A stretch of DNA of 64,000 nt from Rhodomicrobium sp. (GTDB lineage: Bacteria > Pseudomonadota > Alphaproteobacteria > Rhizobiales > HXMU1428-3): NCBI GenBank assembly GCA_021604665.1, contig BQJK01000001.1, forward strand, positions 1 to 64,000, read 5' to 3'. The position numbers were made by a program, and so were the translations under genes. Within the stretch, counting starts at the first letter, position 1, and every line of letters starts with the position of its first letter. Under the pieces are notes generated by a model. It did not search any database. It was not told where the DNA came from and worked only from the letters and a program-made list of their open reading frames with translations. Shown here piece after piece: positions 52,901-64,000 of this stretch.

Positions 52901-54129
52901 ACGGCCGCCTGAAAGACAGCCTTTTGAACAAGGAAGTCATCAAAGGTGTTCAAAGCCTCAAGAAAGGCGCAAAAGTTACCGAAGATGCGCTTAACGAAAT
53001 TCCGCGCAGCCAATGGTGGGATATTGCCCTTAAAAATGAAAAAGCCATGGGCGAAGTCGAAGCCATCCAAAAGCAATATGAGGAAGCCAAAAAGGCCCTC
53101 GAGCAACGCTTTGTGGATAAGGTCGATAAGCTTCAGCGCGGTGATGAACTGCCACCAGGCGTGATGAAAATGGTCAAAGTCTTCGTGGCTGTGAAGCGTA
53201 AGCTCCAGTCAGGTGACAAAATGGCCGGTCGTCACGGTAATAAGGGCGTGATTTCACAGATCGTACCTCAAGAAGATATGCCTTATCTTGAAGACGGCAC
53301 TCCGGTTGATATTGTGCTCAACCCCTTGGGTGTTCCAAGCCGGATGAATGTTGGGCAGATTCTCGAGACCCATATGGGCTGGGCCTGCCGCGGTCTTGGC
53401 CGCGTCATTGATGATGCAATGGATGCGTTCCGTATCGAGAAAGATCTCGCTGAGGTGAAAGCCGCAGTTGAGAAGGTGTATGGCGACGACAAAATCGTTG
53501 ATGATTATAGCGAAGATGACCTACTCGAGCTTGGCAACAACCTGCGCAATGGTGTGCCTATAGCCACGCCAGTGTTTGACGGTGCCCATGAAGCCGACAT
53601 CGTTGAGCTTCTTGAACGGGCAGGGCTGGACGCATCAGGTCAGGTTACCCTTCATGATGGCAGAACCGGCGAACCGTTCGATCGTAAGGTGACAGTGGGG
53701 TATAAATATCTCCTCAAGCTGCATCACCTTGTGGATGACAAAATCCACGCGCGGTCAATCGGCCCATACAGCCTTGTTACCCAGCAGCCGCTGGGTGGTA
53801 AAGCCCAGTTTGGTGGTCAGCGCTTTGGTGAAATGGAAGTGTGGGCGCTTGAAGCTTATGGCGCTGCCTACACCCTGCAGGAAATGCTCACCGTTAAATC
53901 GGATGACGTTGCCGGCCGGACCAAAGTGTATGAAGCCATCGTTCGCGGTGATGACGCCTTCGAGGCCGGCATCCCTGAAAGCTTCAACGTTCTCATCAAA
54001 GAGATGAAAGCATTGGGCTTGAATGTAGAGCTTGAAAACTTCAAGGACTTGAAACCTGACATTGAGGTCACGTACGAGCAGATCCCTGAAGGCCAGCCAC
54101 AATTGCAAAAACCGGACGCGGCTGAATAA
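49966..54129 (+). CDS. rpoB: RNA polymerase beta subunit
   Basis: 1387 residues, usual for the class. The rifampicin pocket reads [27 protein letters not shown] with Asp, His and Ser at the positions where resistance mutations arise, so the wild type is expected to be sensitive. [22 protein letters not shown] and the C-terminal [24 protein letters not shown] are present. The subunit forms the active site with beta-prime. rpoC follows by about 107 bp. Confidence 0.98.
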   Translation: MAKTFTGRKRIRKKFGSIAEVAQMPNLIEVQKRSYDEFLMVDKPEGGRTSEGLQSVFTSVFPISDFSERATLEFVSYEFEKPKYDVEECQQRDMTYAAPLKVTLRLIVFDVNEETGAKSVKDIKEQDVYMGDIPFMTDNATFVINGTERVIVSQMHRSPGVFFDHDRGKTHSSGKLLFAARIIPYRGSWLDFEFDAKDIVHVRIDRRRKLPATTLLYALGLDDEEILNIFYNTVIYSHDKKGWKTKFVPERFKGVKPVNDLINAKDGSVAIEAGKKITARQAKKLAEEGLDELLYRDDELYTHYLAEEVINMKTGEIIAEAGEEITEEVLEKLMDFGLTELPILDIDHVNTGSFMRNTLMADKANNREEALIDIYRVMRPGEPPTVEAAEAVFEGLFFDPERYDLSAVGRVKMNIRLQLECEDTVRTLRKDDILGVLKTLVDLRDGKGEIDDIDHLGNRRVRSVGELMENQYRVGLLRMERAIKERMSSVDIDTVMPQDLINAKPAAAAVREFFGSSQLSQFMDQTNPLSEITHKRRLSALGPGGLTRERAGFEVRDVHPTHYGRICPIETPEGPNIGLINSLATYARVNKYGFIESPYRKVIDGKVSDEVIYLSAMEETRHYIAQASVELDDKGQFVEELVSCRHGGDALMIPAEKVDFVDVSPKQLVSVAAALIPFLENDDANRALMGSNMQRQAVPLLRPEAPFVGTGMEEVVARDSGAAITARRTGIIDQIDGTRIVIRATEEQDPSKPGVDIYNMRKFQRSNQNTCINQRPLVKVGDMVNAGDIIADGPSTDLGDLALGKNVLVAFMPWNGYNFEDSILISERIKRDDVFTSIHIEEFEVMARDTKLGPEEITRDIPNISEEALKNLDEAGIVYIGAEVKPGDILVGKITPKGESPMTPEEKLLRAIFGEKASDVRDTSLKLPPGVAGTVVEVRVFNRHGIEKDERAMAIEREEIERLAKDRDDEMQILDRNVYGRLKDSLLNKEVIKGVQSLKKGAKVTEDALNEIPRSQWWDIALKNEKAMGEVEAIQKQYEEAKKALEQRFVDKVDKLQRGDELPPGVMKMVKVFVAVKRKLQSGDKMAGRHGNKGVISQIVPQEDMPYLEDGTPVDIVLNPLGVPSRMNVGQILETHMGWACRGLGRVIDDAMDAFRIEKDLAEVKAAVEKVYGDDKIVDDYSEDDLLELGNNLRNGVPIATPVFDGAHEADIVELLERAGLDASGQVTLHDGRTGEPFDRKVTVGYKYLLKLHHLVDDKIHARSIGPYSLVTQQPLGGKAQFGGQRFGEMEVWALEAYGAAYTLQEMLTVKSDDVAGRTKVYEAIVRGDDAFEAGIPESFNVLIKEMKALGLNVELENFKDLKPDIEVTYEQIPEGQPQLQKPDAAE

Positions 54130-54236
54130 GCCGCGCCCGCAAAGGCCGCGTAAACGCAGATTAGAAATATATAGAGGGTGTCAGCAGACCCTCTGACAAA
54201 GTGAAAGAGCCCCCTCTTTCAAAATGGAGAACTGGG

Positions 54237-57200
54237 ATGAACCACGACGCCGTAAATCTCTTTAATCCTCAAACGCCGCAATCAACATTCGACCAGATCC
54301 GAATTTCGATTGCGAGCCCTGAGGAGATTCACTCATGGTCCTTCGGTGAAATTAAAAAACCCGAGACAATCAACTATCGTACCTTCAAGCCAGAACGCGA
54401 TGGCCTTTTCTGTGCCCGTATTTTCGGCCCGGTAAAAGATTACGAGTGTCTCTGCGGCAAATATAAACGGATGAAGTATAAAGGCGTCATCTGTGAAAAA
54501 TGCGGTGTTGAAGTCACACTAACCAAAGTACGCCGTGAGCGCATGGGCCATATCGAGCTTGCCGCGCCAGTTGCACATATTTGGTTTTTGAAATCACTGC
54601 CATCACGTATCGGTCAATTGCTCGATATGACGCTGAAAGATCTCGAGCGTGTACTCTATTTTGAGAGCTACATCGTCATTGAGGCCGGCATCACCCCGTT
54701 CCAGGAAGGTCAGCTCCTTTCTGAAGAAGAATATATGAACGCCCAGGATGAATATGGCGAAGATGCGTTCACCGCCGGTATCGGTGCTGAAGCCATCCGC
54801 GAAATTCTGATGAGCATGGATCTGGAGAGCACACGCGATCAGCTCCGCCAGGAAATTGCCGAAGCCACAACAGAGCTAAAACCTAAAAAACTGGCCAAGC
54901 GCCTTAAAGTGGTTGAGGCCTTTATCCATTCTGGCAACCGTCCTGAATGGATGATCATGACTGTTGTGCCGGTCATCCCACCAGAGCTGCGCCCGCTGGT
55001 GCCGCTGGATGGTGGCCGCTTCGCGACCTCCGACCTTAACGATCTTTACCGCCGCGTTATCAACCGGAACAACCGGTTGAAGCGCCTGATAGAGCTACGC
55101 GCACCAGACATCATCATCCGTAACGAAAAGCGGATGTTGCAAGAATCTGTTGACGCCCTGTTTGACAATGGCCGCCGTGGCCGGGTTATCACTGGTGCAA
55201 ACAAGCGCCCGCTGAAATCTTTGTCAGATATGCTGAAAGGTAAGCAGGGCCGCTTCCGTCAGAACTTGCTCGGTAAACGTGTTGACTATTCTGGCCGTTC
55301 CGTAATCGTGGTGGGTCCAGAACTTAAATTGCACCAGTGTGGCCTGCCGAAAAAAATGGCGCTTGAGCTCTTCAAGCCGTTTATTTATTCGCGCCTTGAC
55401 GCCAAGGGCTATGCCTCCACAGTTAAACAAGCGAAAAAACTGGTCGAGAAAGAAAAGCCAGAAGTTTGGGACATCCTCGATGAGGTTATCCGCGAACATC
55501 CTGTTCTTTTGAACCGGGCACCAACCCTTCACCGTCTTGGCATTCAAGCGTTTGAACCAGTGCTGGTTGAAGGCAAAGCCATTCAGCTACACCCGCTGGT
55601 TTGTGCCGCTTTTAACGCTGACTTTGACGGCGACCAAATGGCGGTTCACGTACCATTATCGCTTGAAGCTCAGCTTGAAGCCCGCGTGCTGATGATGTCT
55701 ACCAACAACGTTCTGCATCCAGCCAACGGCGCACCAATCATCGTGCCATCGCAGGATATTGTTCTGGGTCTCTATTACCTCTCATTGATCTATGACAATG
55801 AGCCAGGTGAAGGCATGATCTTCGGCAATGTTGCTGAAATCAATCACGCCCTGGATAACGAAGTCATCACTCTGCACACCAAAATCAAAGGCCGCTTTAA
55901 AGCCATTGATATGGAAGGCAATGACTACACAGAAGTTTATGAAACAACACCAGGCCGTATGTTGCTCGGTGAGTTGCTTCCCAAAAAACCTGGCATGTCA
56001 TTCGATCTTGTGAACCGTTTGCTCACCAAGAAAGAAATTTCCGGCATGATCGATGCTGTGTACCGGAACTGTGGACAGAAAGAATCTGTCATCTTCTGTG
56101 ACCGCATCATGCAAACAGGCTTTAAACATGCCTGCCTCGCTGGCATCTCCTTCGGTAAAGATGACATGGTCATCCCCGAAACCAAAGAAGCCATCGTCGA
56201 GCAGACATCAGAGCTAACTCGTGAATATGAGCAGCAATATAATGATGGTCTCATCACGCAAGGCGAAAAATACAACAAAGTAGTTGATGCCTGGTCAAAA
56301 TGTACAGACAAAGTGGCTGCAGAGATGATGGAGCGGATTTCCGCTGTGCACATCGATGATGAAACAGGCCGCGTCGTCCCAACCAACTCGGTTTACATGA
56401 TGGCTCATTCTGGCGCTCGTGGTTCACCCGCACAGATGAAACAGCTGGCAGGTATGCGCGGCTTGATGGCCAAGCCGTCCGGTGAGATTATTGAGACGCC
56501 AATCATCTCAAACTTCAAGGAAGGCCTGACCGTTCTTGAATACTTTAACTCCACCCACGGTGCTCGTAAGGGTCTGGCCGATACGGCGCTTAAAACCGCT
56601 AACTCCGGTTACCTCACACGCCGCCTGGTGGACGTGGCACAAGACAGCATCATCAATGAATATGATTGCGGCACAGACAGAGGCATCAGCCTTTCAGCTG
56701 CTGTAGATGCAGGTGAAGTGATCGTCTCAATCGGCGCCCGGGCACTTGGCCGGACAGCCGCTGAAAAAGTCATAGACCCTTCAACTGGTGATGTGATCCT
56801 CGAAAAAGATGAGCTGATAGAAGAGCATCACGCTCAGGCACTGGATGCCTCTTCAGTTCAGGAAATGAAGATCCGCTCTGTACTAACCTGCGATACAAGA
56901 AACGGTGTTTGCGGCAAATGTTATGGCCGTGACCTTGCCCGCGGCACACCAGTTAACCTCGGTGAAGCTGTTGGTGTTATCGCGGCGCAATCAATTGGTG
57001 AGCCTGGCACACAGCTAACAATGCGGACCTTCCACATTGGCGGCGCGGCCCAGGTTGTTGATAGCTCATTCATTGAGGCCAACTATGATGGCACCATTGA
57101 AATCCGCAATAAGAACATCGCTCGCGATAGTCAAAAACGTCTCGTTGCAATGGGCCGTAACATGGTTCTTGCCATTGTTGATGGTGACGGCAATGAACTT

Positions 57201-58505
57201 GCAGCTCATAAAGTGCAGCAGGGCGCCCATCTCAAGGTGGACCATGGTGACCAAATCAAACGCGGTCAGCGTATAGCTGAATGGGATCCGTATACACGGC
57301 CAATCCTCTCCGAAGTTGATGGTATCGCCCAGTTTGAAGACCTGACAGACGGCATCTCTGTTGACGAACAATTCGATGAATCAACCGGTATCGCAAACCG
57401 CGTGATCATTGACTGGCGCGCCAGCCCACGCGGTGTTGATCTGAAACCGGCTATTGTCGTCAATGATGATAAAGGCGAGATCAAAAAGCTCCAGCGCGGC
57501 GGTGAAGCAAGAGCCCTGCTTTCAGTGGAAGCAGTACTCTCAGTTGAGCCAAATGCAAAAGTTAAAGCTGGTGACGTTCTAGCTCGTATCCCGCTTGAAA
57601 GCGCGAAAACGAAAGACATCACCGGTGGTCTGCCTCGTGTTGCTGAATTGTTTGAAGCCCGCCGGCCAAAAGATCATGCGATCATCGCTGAAATCTCTGG
57701 CACGGTTGAGTTCGGACGTGACTATAAAAACAAACGCCGCATTGCCATCATCCCTGATGATGAAAATGCAGATACCTCAGAATATCTCATCCCTAAGGGC
57801 AAACATCTCTCCGTTCAGGAAGGTGACCGCATCGAGAAGGGTGAATATCTGTTGGATGGTCACCCGGCACCACATGACATCCTCGCCATTAAAGGTGTTG
57901 AAGAACTGGCGACCTACCTCGTCAATGAAATTCAGGATGTTTACCGCCTGCAAGGTGTGACCATCAACGATAAGCATATCGAGGTGATTGTTCGCCAGAT
58001 GCTGCAAAAAATCGAAGTCGAAGAATCTGGTGAAACAACCATGCTCAAAGGCGAGCAAATTGACCGCCATGAATTTGAAGACAATAACAATGCAGCCATC
58101 GCAGATGGCCGCGAGCCAGCAAAAGGTAGCCCGGTTCTATTGGGCATCACGAAAGCCAGCTTGCAGACAAAGAGCTTCATCTCAGCCGCGTCCTTCCAGG
58201 AAACAACGCGCGTTCTGACAGAGGCCGCCGTTTCTGGCAAATCCGACACCCTCGAAGGGCTGAAGGAAAATGTGATCGTTGGTCGTCTTATCCCGGCTGG
58301 CACAGGCGGCATGCTCACACGTATGCGCCAGGTATCAAAACTGCGGGATGACCTAATCCTTAAGGAACGCAGAGCTGCAGACGATGCCTTAGCTGAAGCC
58401 AGAATGGAAGAAGCAGCCAATGCTGCAAACATGGAAACAGCAGAAGAAGAGGTCATTATTCCAGAGGCACCTGAAGAGGCCAATGACCCAACCGCTGCTG
58501 AATAA
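54237..58505 (+). CDS. rpoC: RNA polymerase beta-prime subunit
   Basis: 1422 residues from the ATG at 54237, with GGAG upstream; the open frame is 12 codons longer. The N-terminal zinc site ([20 protein letters not shown]), the catalytic [12 protein letters not shown] near residue 460, the bridge helix region and a second zinc site ([17 protein letters not shown]) are present. It binds the catalytic magnesium ions. An acidic tail ([15 protein letters not shown]) ends the protein. A strong terminator follows, so rpsL is not read through from here. Confidence 0.98.
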   Translation: MNHDAVNLFNPQTPQSTFDQIRISIASPEEIHSWSFGEIKKPETINYRTFKPERDGLFCARIFGPVKDYECLCGKYKRMKYKGVICEKCGVEVTLTKVRRERMGHIELAAPVAHIWFLKSLPSRIGQLLDMTLKDLERVLYFESYIVIEAGITPFQEGQLLSEEEYMNAQDEYGEDAFTAGIGAEAIREILMSMDLESTRDQLRQEIAEATTELKPKKLAKRLKVVEAFIHSGNRPEWMIMTVVPVIPPELRPLVPLDGGRFATSDLNDLYRRVINRNNRLKRLIELRAPDIIIRNEKRMLQESVDALFDNGRRGRVITGANKRPLKSLSDMLKGKQGRFRQNLLGKRVDYSGRSVIVVGPELKLHQCGLPKKMALELFKPFIYSRLDAKGYASTVKQAKKLVEKEKPEVWDILDEVIREHPVLLNRAPTLHRLGIQAFEPVLVEGKAIQLHPLVCAAFNADFDGDQMAVHVPLSLEAQLEARVLMMSTNNVLHPANGAPIIVPSQDIVLGLYYLSLIYDNEPGEGMIFGNVAEINHALDNEVITLHTKIKGRFKAIDMEGNDYTEVYETTPGRMLLGELLPKKPGMSFDLVNRLLTKKEISGMIDAVYRNCGQKESVIFCDRIMQTGFKHACLAGISFGKDDMVIPETKEAIVEQTSELTREYEQQYNDGLITQGEKYNKVVDAWSKCTDKVAAEMMERISAVHIDDETGRVVPTNSVYMMAHSGARGSPAQMKQLAGMRGLMAKPSGEIIETPIISNFKEGLTVLEYFNSTHGARKGLADTALKTANSGYLTRRLVDVAQDSIINEYDCGTDRGISLSAAVDAGEVIVSIGARALGRTAAEKVIDPSTGDVILEKDELIEEHHAQALDASSVQEMKIRSVLTCDTRNGVCGKCYGRDLARGTPVNLGEAVGVIAAQSIGEPGTQLTMRTFHIGGAAQVVDSSFIEANYDGTIEIRNKNIARDSQKRLVAMGRNMVLAIVDGDGNELAAHKVQQGAHLKVDHGDQIKRGQRIAEWDPYTRPILSEVDGIAQFEDLTDGISVDEQFDESTGIANRVIIDWRASPRGVDLKPAIVVNDDKGEIKKLQRGGEARALLSVEAVLSVEPNAKVKAGDVLARIPLESAKTKDITGGLPRVAELFEARRPKDHAIIAEISGTVEFGRDYKNKRRIAIIPDDENADTSEYLIPKGKHLSVQEGDRIEKGEYLLDGHPAPHDILAIKGVEELATYLVNEIQDVYRLQGVTINDKHIEVIVRQMLQKIEVEESGETTMLKGEQIDRHEFEDNNNAAIADGREPAKGSPVLLGITKASLQTKSFISAASFQETTRVLTEAAVSGKSDTLEGLKENVIVGRLIPAGTGGMLTRMRQVSKLRDDLILKERRAADDALAEARMEEAANAANMETAEEEVIIPEAPEEANDPTAAE

Positions 58506-58538
58506 CAGCTGAGCATTTAAACTTCAGATAATTGAAAA

Positions 58539-58577
58539 AGCCGCCCATATGAGAATATGGGCGGCTATTTTTTTACA
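58539..58577 (+). terminator. Terminator of the rpoBC operon
   Basis: AGCCGCCCATAT (58539-58550) pairs perfectly with ATATGGGCGGCT (58555-58566) around GAGA, followed by ATTTTTTT. The rest of the gap to 58832 is gene-free; AAAGG precedes the next start. Confidence 0.92.
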
Positions 58578-58832
58578 TAACTACGAATGTAAAATTACAA
58601 AAAATGACCTTATTTCAGCGATGAATGGGCTTTTGTCATACAACTGCTTTTTTTTAGACGGAAATTGCCTATCTACAACGTATCATTAAATACCCGCTGC
58701 ATTTAAAGGACCCCCACCCAATAAACACAGCTGAAACAGCACTTAAATTTAATAGCACTTAAATTTATCGGCGCTTAACTCAGATGCTGCCAGCAAAGCA
58801 ATGAACACAGCCAGGCAAAGATATAAAGGCAT

Positions 58833-60047
58833 ATGACCCCCGCACCCCTCACCTATAATTGGCTGGCACGCCAACTTCATTGGATCATGGCAGCGCTCGT
58901 TTTTCTGATGTTCCTTCTCGGCCTCACCATGACAGTGCTGCCCCTTTCCTCCACCCGTCTTGAAATGATCACCTGGCACAAATGGCTTGGCATTAGCCTC
59001 TTGGCTATGGCGGTATTGAGGTTGATCTGGAGGGTTGTGACCCCGCACCCAAATTTAGATAATTCTGCCACGCCGCCATTAATGGAAAAAGCCGCGAAAG
59101 CTGGGCATATAGCGCTCTATCTGCTGCTCTTTGCGGTGCCTCTGATAGGCTGGATGTATTCCTCAGCCGCTGGGTTTGAGGTGATCTTGTTTGAAATTTT
59201 CCGCCTGCCAGATCTTGTGAGTAAAGATAAAATCCTCGCAGACCAACTCGCCCTGCTACATGAAGTGGCGGCCTGGTCTTTAATGGCACTGGTCGCAGGC
59301 CATATCTTTGCCGTGCTCATTCATCATCTACTCTATAAAGACCCGGTGATAAAGCGCATGCGCCCGAACAAATCTCATCTCTTGATCCTCGGGGTAGCTC
59401 TTGCCGTGGGTCTGTCTCTCTTCCTTAATTACCGCCTCATTAACCCACCGGCCGAATTACCGGTTAAGGCAGAAGATAGCGGCGCAGCAGAAAAGTTAGC
59501 AAAAACCGAAGCCGCGCCTGAGAACACAGCCGCAACCTGGAAAATTGACCACACAGCCAGCCAGTTAGAGTTCACCGCGACACAAAAAAGCGCGGCGACA
59601 AAAGGTAGCTTCAAACTCTATAAGCTCACACGGCTGCACTTTGACCCCATAAGCCCCGAGGCGGCAGAGGTTAAACTCGAAGTGGACATCTCCACTCTGC
59701 AACTTGGCAACACGCTAATTGAGCAAACCCTGCTTGCTAAAGGCTGGTTTGATGTAAAAACCCACCCCAAAGCCATTTATCAAGCGAAGGGTTTTACACC
59801 TCAGGGAGATAATCGCTATCAACTGGAAGGCAACCTCACCATCAACGGTATTACGAAGCCGCAGCTGGTAGAGCTGACTATAGTGCCAGGGGAAAGCGAA
59901 GTGGGGCAACCGAGATTAACTGCGGAAGGCACTGCCGAAATCAGCCGCACCAGTTTTAATATTGGTGAGGGAGAATGGGCCAGCACAGACACCTTAAAGG
60001 ATGAAGTAACTCTAAAAATAAAAGTCACTGCCATAAAACCACAATAA
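58833..60047 (+). CDS. Cytochrome b561-YceI fusion protein
   Basis: The 404-residue protein has a cytochrome b561 half (helices with LARQLHWIMAALVFL, TWHKWLGISLL, AAKAGHIALYLLLF and LHEVAAWSLMALVAGH; His pairs for two haems b). A linker with one more helix and a periplasmic YceI half (residues about 230-400; TWKIDHTASQLEFTATQ, FDVKTHPKAIYQAKG, FNIGEGEWASTDTLKDEV) follow. YceI barrels bind polyisoprenoid lipids or quinones. A separate YceI protein is encoded 50 bp further. The fusion suggests electron exchange with a lipid-bound quinone. Confidence 0.88.
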   Translation: MTPAPLTYNWLARQLHWIMAALVFLMFLLGLTMTVLPLSSTRLEMITWHKWLGISLLAMAVLRLIWRVVTPHPNLDNSATPPLMEKAAKAGHIALYLLLFAVPLIGWMYSSAAGFEVILFEIFRLPDLVSKDKILADQLALLHEVAAWSLMALVAGHIFAVLIHHLLYKDPVIKRMRPNKSHLLILGVALAVGLSLFLNYRLINPPAELPVKAEDSGAAEKLAKTEAAPENTAATWKIDHTASQLEFTATQKSAATKGSFKLYKLTRLHFDPISPEAAEVKLEVDISTLQLGNTLIEQTLLAKGWFDVKTHPKAIYQAKGFTPQGDNRYQLEGNLTINGITKPQLVELTIVPGESEVGQPRLTAEGTAEISRTSFNIGEGEWASTDTLKDEVTLKIKVTAIKPQ

Positions 60048-60097
60048 TTTACCGCCAAAAATTGCAACACCCAAAGCGCATAACCTGGAGCACAACT

Positions 60098-60676
60098 ATG
60101 AAAAAACTAATTGCAATCGCCCTCATCGCCTGCGGCGCACTCTCAACCCCCGCCTATGCTGAGCCCCAGCCTTATAAATTTGATCCAAACCACACAGAAC
60201 TACTGTTCACATATCGCCATCTCGGTCTCTCAAATGCCTATGGACAGTTTAAAAAAGTCGATGGAACCGTCACAATCGACCGTGAAAAACCAGCAGATAG
60301 CAGTGTCGATGTCACCATTGATGTTGCAAGCATTGATAGCGGCATTGACAAATTCGACGAGCATCTCAAAGCCGATGATTTTTTCGACGTAAAGAATTTC
60401 CCGACCATGACCTTTAAATCAACCAAGGTTGAGAAACTATCCGATGAAAAATTCAAGGTGACCGGTGATCTGACCATTAAAGGCAAAACCGTGCCAACCA
60501 TTCTTGATGTCACCTTGTTGGCTGATCAGAAACACCCAATGAAGCAAGATGTGCAAGTGGCCGCTTTCTCTGCCTCAACCACCATAAAGCGCAGTGAATT
60601 TGGCATGGGCAAATATGTTCCCCTGACCAGCGATGAAGTTAAAATCATCATCGAAACTGAAATGTTTGGTCAATAG
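60098..60676 (+). CDS. YceI-family periplasmic lipid-binding protein
   Basis: The ATG at 60098 with TGGAG gives 192 residues; the frame opens 12 codons earlier. A signal peptide (KKLIAIALIACGALSTPAYA) precedes a YceI lipocalin-like barrel (YKFDPNHTELLFTYRHLG, DDFFDVKNFPTMTFKSTKV, TIKGKTVPTILDV, FGMGKYVPLTSDEV). Such proteins carry polyisoprenoids in the periplasm. It probably forms one unit with the upstream fusion gene. Confidence 0.88.
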   Translation: MKKLIAIALIACGALSTPAYAEPQPYKFDPNHTELLFTYRHLGLSNAYGQFKKVDGTVTIDREKPADSSVDVTIDVASIDSGIDKFDEHLKADDFFDVKNFPTMTFKSTKVEKLSDEKFKVTGDLTIKGKTVPTILDVTLLADQKHPMKQDVQVAAFSASTTIKRSEFGMGKYVPLTSDEVKIIIETEMFGQ

Positions 60677-60732
60677 CAGCCTAAAATCCACAATCGGCAG
60701 GTCAAGACACCACTAAATGAAGCAAAGTGAGG

Positions 60733-62034
60733 TCAAGGCCGGCCGATTTTCTCTTCCACAAGTGCCAGAAATCTCTCTTTCGGCCTGTCTAGTGCTATCT
60801 TCTCAGCCAAGTGCCCTGCATTTTCCATATAGTCCTGATCACTGGTCAGCTCAATTAAAGCCGCTGCGAGTTTAGAGGCCGTCAGCTCTTTTAAGGCAAT
60901 GGGCTTAGGCCCAAGTTGATTCTTATGAATAATCCGGCCCCAAAACGGTTGATCAAAGCCAAAGGGACAAATCAAACTTGGCTTCCCAGCCCGCAGCCCC
61001 GCGGCAGTCGTCCCCGCCCCGCCATGATGAACAACCGCCTGGCAAAGTGGGAACAGCTTGTGATGCGGCGCACTATCAAGAACAAATATCTTGTCAGTTT
61101 CATCACTCTCTTTAATTGCCTGGCCTGTAACATCTGGATTATTTAATGGCGCCTCAACTGAAAGAGCCGCCCAGCCGGCGCCAATAATCGCCCGCACACC
61201 GGCAATCTGTACAGCTTCAGTAACCAGCCTGCTAAGTTCAACCGGGTCTTGCGGCACCATACTACCGAAACCAATATAGATCGGCGGGGGCCCGGCCCCT
61301 AGAAATCGCTGCAAATCAGCACTCGGTTGCCAACTCTCTCCTTCATGATCCAGAAAACAGTAGCCAATTACCTCGGCATTCGGCCGCCAATCATCAGGCC
61401 GCGCCAAAAGAGCAGGGCTATACATATGCAAAACAGGCGCATCGCCCCCCTCGCTCTGAAACGGCCGGGTAAAAATTGATGTTCGCGGCAAGCCAAGGCG
61501 CTGTCGAAGTTCCCTGTAAAAAGAAGGAAAAATCAACCGTACAAAACGCAAAGGCCAGTGGCTCATTGAGTTAAAGGGGCCGAGGGAAAAGGGAATCAAA
61601 ATATTGGGGTGCTTAGACGTTGGGACAAATGGTACGGGAGAGAGTAGAATCAAAGGTACATTAAAGGCGCTAGCAACGTCAGATGCCGCGGCTAATGAGG
61701 CATGCGCGACGATCAAATCAGTGTCACCACTAAGCGCCGAGAGCCCGTCTACAATGATCTCCCTGAACTGTGACTTAAAGTGCTTCATAGCCCGCCAAAT
61801 CTTAAAGGGGTTATAGCCAATAAGCCCCTGTACCTCAGCGCTATGCAACATGTCTCTCACCGGGGAATTACCCAGCACTACATAGTCGATACCATATCCC
61901 ACAACCCAGCTTTTAAAGTCCATAGGCCCGGCAATACGTGCTTTATAGCCCGCATCATGCAAATTAAGGGCTTGCGCCAGCAATGGTTCAACATCGCCTC
62001 TCGTTCCATGAGTGATGAATGTGACACTTGGCAT
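60733..62034 (-). CDS. UGT/sterol-type glycosyltransferase (GT1, GT28 N-domain)
   Basis: The 433-residue protein starts with VTFITHGTRGDVEPLLAQALNL, the GT28-like nucleotide-fold start, and has PPIYIGFGSMVPQDP and the donor-binding VVHHGGAGTTAAGLRAGKPSLICPFGFDQPFWG. This is the GT1/MGT pattern of transferases on lipids, sterols or macrolides. The acceptor is unknown. It faces both the YceI genes and the ribosomal genes, so it is an island of opposite transcription in the rpoC to rpsL gap. Confidence 0.88.
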   Translation of the reverse strand: MPSVTFITHGTRGDVEPLLAQALNLHDAGYKARIAGPMDFKSWVVGYGIDYVVLGNSPVRDMLHSAEVQGLIGYNPFKIWRAMKHFKSQFREIIVDGLSALSGDTDLIVAHASLAAASDVASAFNVPLILLSPVPFVPTSKHPNILIPFSLGPFNSMSHWPLRFVRLIFPSFYRELRQRLGLPRTSIFTRPFQSEGGDAPVLHMYSPALLARPDDWRPNAEVIGYCFLDHEGESWQPSADLQRFLGAGPPPIYIGFGSMVPQDPVELSRLVTEAVQIAGVRAIIGAGWAALSVEAPLNNPDVTGQAIKESDETDKIFVLDSAPHHKLFPLCQAVVHHGGAGTTAAGLRAGKPSLICPFGFDQPFWGRIIHKNQLGPKPIALKELTASKLAAALIELTSDQDYMENAGHLAEKIALDRPKERFLALVEEKIGRP

Positions 62035-62565
62035 ATGGGGTAATAATCACTTTTCATAAATGAGTAGGGGACCAGCCAAAGGCTTGGTAATAATCAGTTT
62101 GAATTATGCTTGTGACGCTAAAATAAACAACGTAAAACTAACTGATCGAGCCCATCGAACACGAGCACTACTGAAAAAAATTACATTTCCCCCTTGTTAC
62201 CTGTTGACGGCAGCGTGATCCCTATATATGTTGCGCCTAACTAACAACAGGTCGTAAGCTTTTTCGCGTCGCCGCGGGGTTCACAAATCTGACACCATTT
62301 TTAAAAATGGTAGGCGATATTAATGCTTAAACACTGCTGTTCGAAACCAAAATTACATGAGAGACCATGATCCGTTGGGTCGCCTTGCGCACCTTGTCTG
62401 ATCCTCTGATGTTCGCTGTTGGGCCTTATGGCATCCCGCAAATGCTCGGGATTTGCCAGGTGGGCCCGGCAACTTTTTGGTGATTCGCATGATGGGTCAT
62501 TCTGAGGAGTGGCCTTATGTCCGTAGACCGCCCGTTAGAGGGCACGCAAAAACTGGAAATGGCAC
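62035..62565. promoter_or_regulatory. Promoter and leader of the str operon
   Basis: A candidate promoter is TTGACG (62204-62209) with TATGTT 17 bp on (62227-62232); TATATG at 15 bp is an alternative -10. Downstream in the leader is the perfect 18-bp palindrome ACCATTTTTAAAAATGGT (62294-62311). No gene is visible; the open frame at 62453 is a shadow of rpsL. The 62035-62200 part shows no feature. Confidence 0.5.
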
Positions 62566-62937
62566 ATGCCGACTATACAACAGCTTGTTAGAAAGCCGCG
62601 CAAACCGAAGGTTAAGAGCAACAAAGTTCCTGCGATGGAAGGTTGCCCGCAAAAGCGTGGTGTATGTACGCGGGTTTATACAACAACCCCGAAAAAACCG
62701 AACTCAGCCATGCGGAAAGTTGCTCGTGTGCGCCTCTCTAATGGCTTTGAGGTCACAAGCTACATTCCGGGTGTTGGTCACAACCTGCAGGAGCACTCAG
62801 TTGTTCTTATTCGCGGTGGCCGTGTAAAAGACCTTCCCGGTGTTCGCTATCACATCCTTCGCGGTGTGCTTGATACTCAAGGCGTCGCAGATCGTCGCCA
62901 GCGCCGTTCTAAATATGGTGCGAAGCGTCCTAAGTAG
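62566..62937 (+). CDS. rpsL: 30S ribosomal protein S12
   Basis: 123 residues. The segment [20 protein letters not shown] has the streptomycin-contact Lys in wild-type form, and [22 protein letters not shown] is the second. S12 sits at the decoding centre. First gene of the str operon here; rpsG follows 56 bp later. Confidence 0.98.
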   Translation: MPTIQQLVRKPRKPKVKSNKVPAMEGCPQKRGVCTRVYTTTPKKPNSAMRKVARVRLSNGFEVTSYIPGVGHNLQEHSVVLIRGGRVKDLPGVRYHILRGVLDTQGVADRRQRRSKYGAKRPK

Positions 62938-62957
62938 GGCACTTGAAAGTAATTTAA

Positions 62958-63464
<507 letters not shown>

Positions 63465-63525
63465 CTCTATCTTCACTGGATGTTTCGGCATCCAAGCAAA
63501 ATGTTTAATTTAAAGGATCGGTCCA

Positions 63526-64000
63526 ATGGCCCGCGATTATAAAATTGAGGACTACCGCAACTTCGGCATCATGGCCCACATTGATGCGGGTAAAACCACG
63601 ACGACTGAGCGCGTTCTCTATTACACAGGCAAAAGCCACAAAATCGGTGAAGTGCATGATGGCGCAGCAACGATGGACTGGATGGAGCAGGAGCAGGAAC
63701 GTGGTATTACCATCACGTCAGCTGCAACGACTTGCTTTTGGAATGATAAGCGCCTGAACATCATTGACACACCTGGTCACGTTGACTTCACGATTGAAGT
63801 TGAGCGCTCGCTTCGTGTGCTTGACGGCGCGGTAGCTCTTCTTGATGCAAATGCTGGTGTTGAGCCGCAAACCGAAACAGTTTGGCGTCAGGCTGAAAAA
63901 TACCATGTGCCTCGCATGATCTTCGTTAACAAGATGGATAAGCTCGGCGCAGACTTCTATAACTCAGTAGCAATGGTAGAAGAGCGTCTCGGCGCTAAAG
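63526..64000 (+). CDS. fusA: Elongation factor G, 3' end outside the window
   Basis: The ATG at 63526 has AAAGGA upstream. The visible 158 residues hold the G domain start: the P-loop [15 protein letters not shown], switch II with [18 protein letters not shown], and NKMDKLGAD for guanine. EF-G moves tRNAs and mRNA during translocation. It follows rpsG by 61 bp, as in the standard str operon. The frame is open to the window edge. Confidence 0.97.
   Translation, partial: MARDYKIEDYRNFGIMAHIDAGKTTTTERVLYYTGKSHKIGEVHDGAATMDWMEQEQERGITITSAATTCFWNDKRLNIIDTPGHVDFTIEVERSLRVLDGAVALLDANAGVEPQTETVWRQAEKYHVPRMIFVNKMDKLGADFYNSVAMVEERLGAK

Noticed and set aside
62453..62827. A 124-codon frame overlapping rpsL
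   Set aside because: It is the shadow of rpsL in another frame with Arg/Ser-rich, protein-unlike sequence.

Overview
The window is a chromosomal segment of an alphaproteobacterium whose genus I cannot name. The support is the gene content and order of the rRNA methyltransferase rlmB, tRNA-Tyr, tRNA-Gly, tRNA-Trp, secE, nusG, rplKAJL, rpoBC, rpsL, rpsG and fusA block, RpoB and RpoC lengths usual for the class, and a LexA box of the alphaproteobacterial GTTC-N7-GTTC type. The right four fifths has one moderate-GC codon style. The left fifth (to about 12.79 kb) is visibly richer in A and T and has accessory content.

Region 1 (1-12788) is the right-hand part of an integrated element. It starts inside an FtsK/SpoIIIE-type ATPase gene. 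It then carries an ArdA-type antirestriction gene whose leader is repeated in inverted orientation. Next comes a heavy-metal efflux operon (CDF transporter, two His-rich periplasmic proteins, membrane fusion protein, RND pump) under a divergent MerR-family regulator, then small secreted proteins and a broken GDCCVxC-family gene. It ends with a tyrosine integrase lying next to a tRNA-Arg(TCT) 3' half that looks like the displaced attachment site. The other end and the intact tRNA would be left of the window.

Region 2 (12.8-44.6 kb) is ordinary backbone with many single genes. It holds a copper P-type ATPase with a CueR-type promoter, and a cytochrome b561 next to a four-helix membrane protein and an AraC regulator. 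A homocysteine methyltransferase lies divergent from a TetR regulator. An SOS-controlled Y-family polymerase is followed by several redox enzymes, cystathionine lyase and a PhoX-type phosphatase. A tight four-gene cluster (HAD-UbiA, GtrA, DprE1-like, DprE2-like) lies opposite a GT-C glycosyltransferase; I read it as a polyprenyl-phosphate-arabinose pathway. An intradiol dioxygenase, an orphan HlyD protein, a ClpP-like membrane protease and four small secreted basic Arg/His/Tyr-rich proteins follow. A gene-free stretch at 24.6-25.4 kb folds into a row of hairpins with C-rich loops and ends in a good terminator; it is the best candidate here for an undescribed RNA.

Region 3 (44.6-64 kb) is the translation and transcription core. 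It has tRNA-Tyr, tRNA-Gly and tRNA-Trp without the tuf gene often found between the last two, then secE-nusG-rplKAJL-rpoBC. A 4 kb interruption follows, with a cytochrome b561-YceI fusion, a second YceI protein and a glycosyltransferase. Then come rpsL, rpsG and the start of fusA, which runs off the window.
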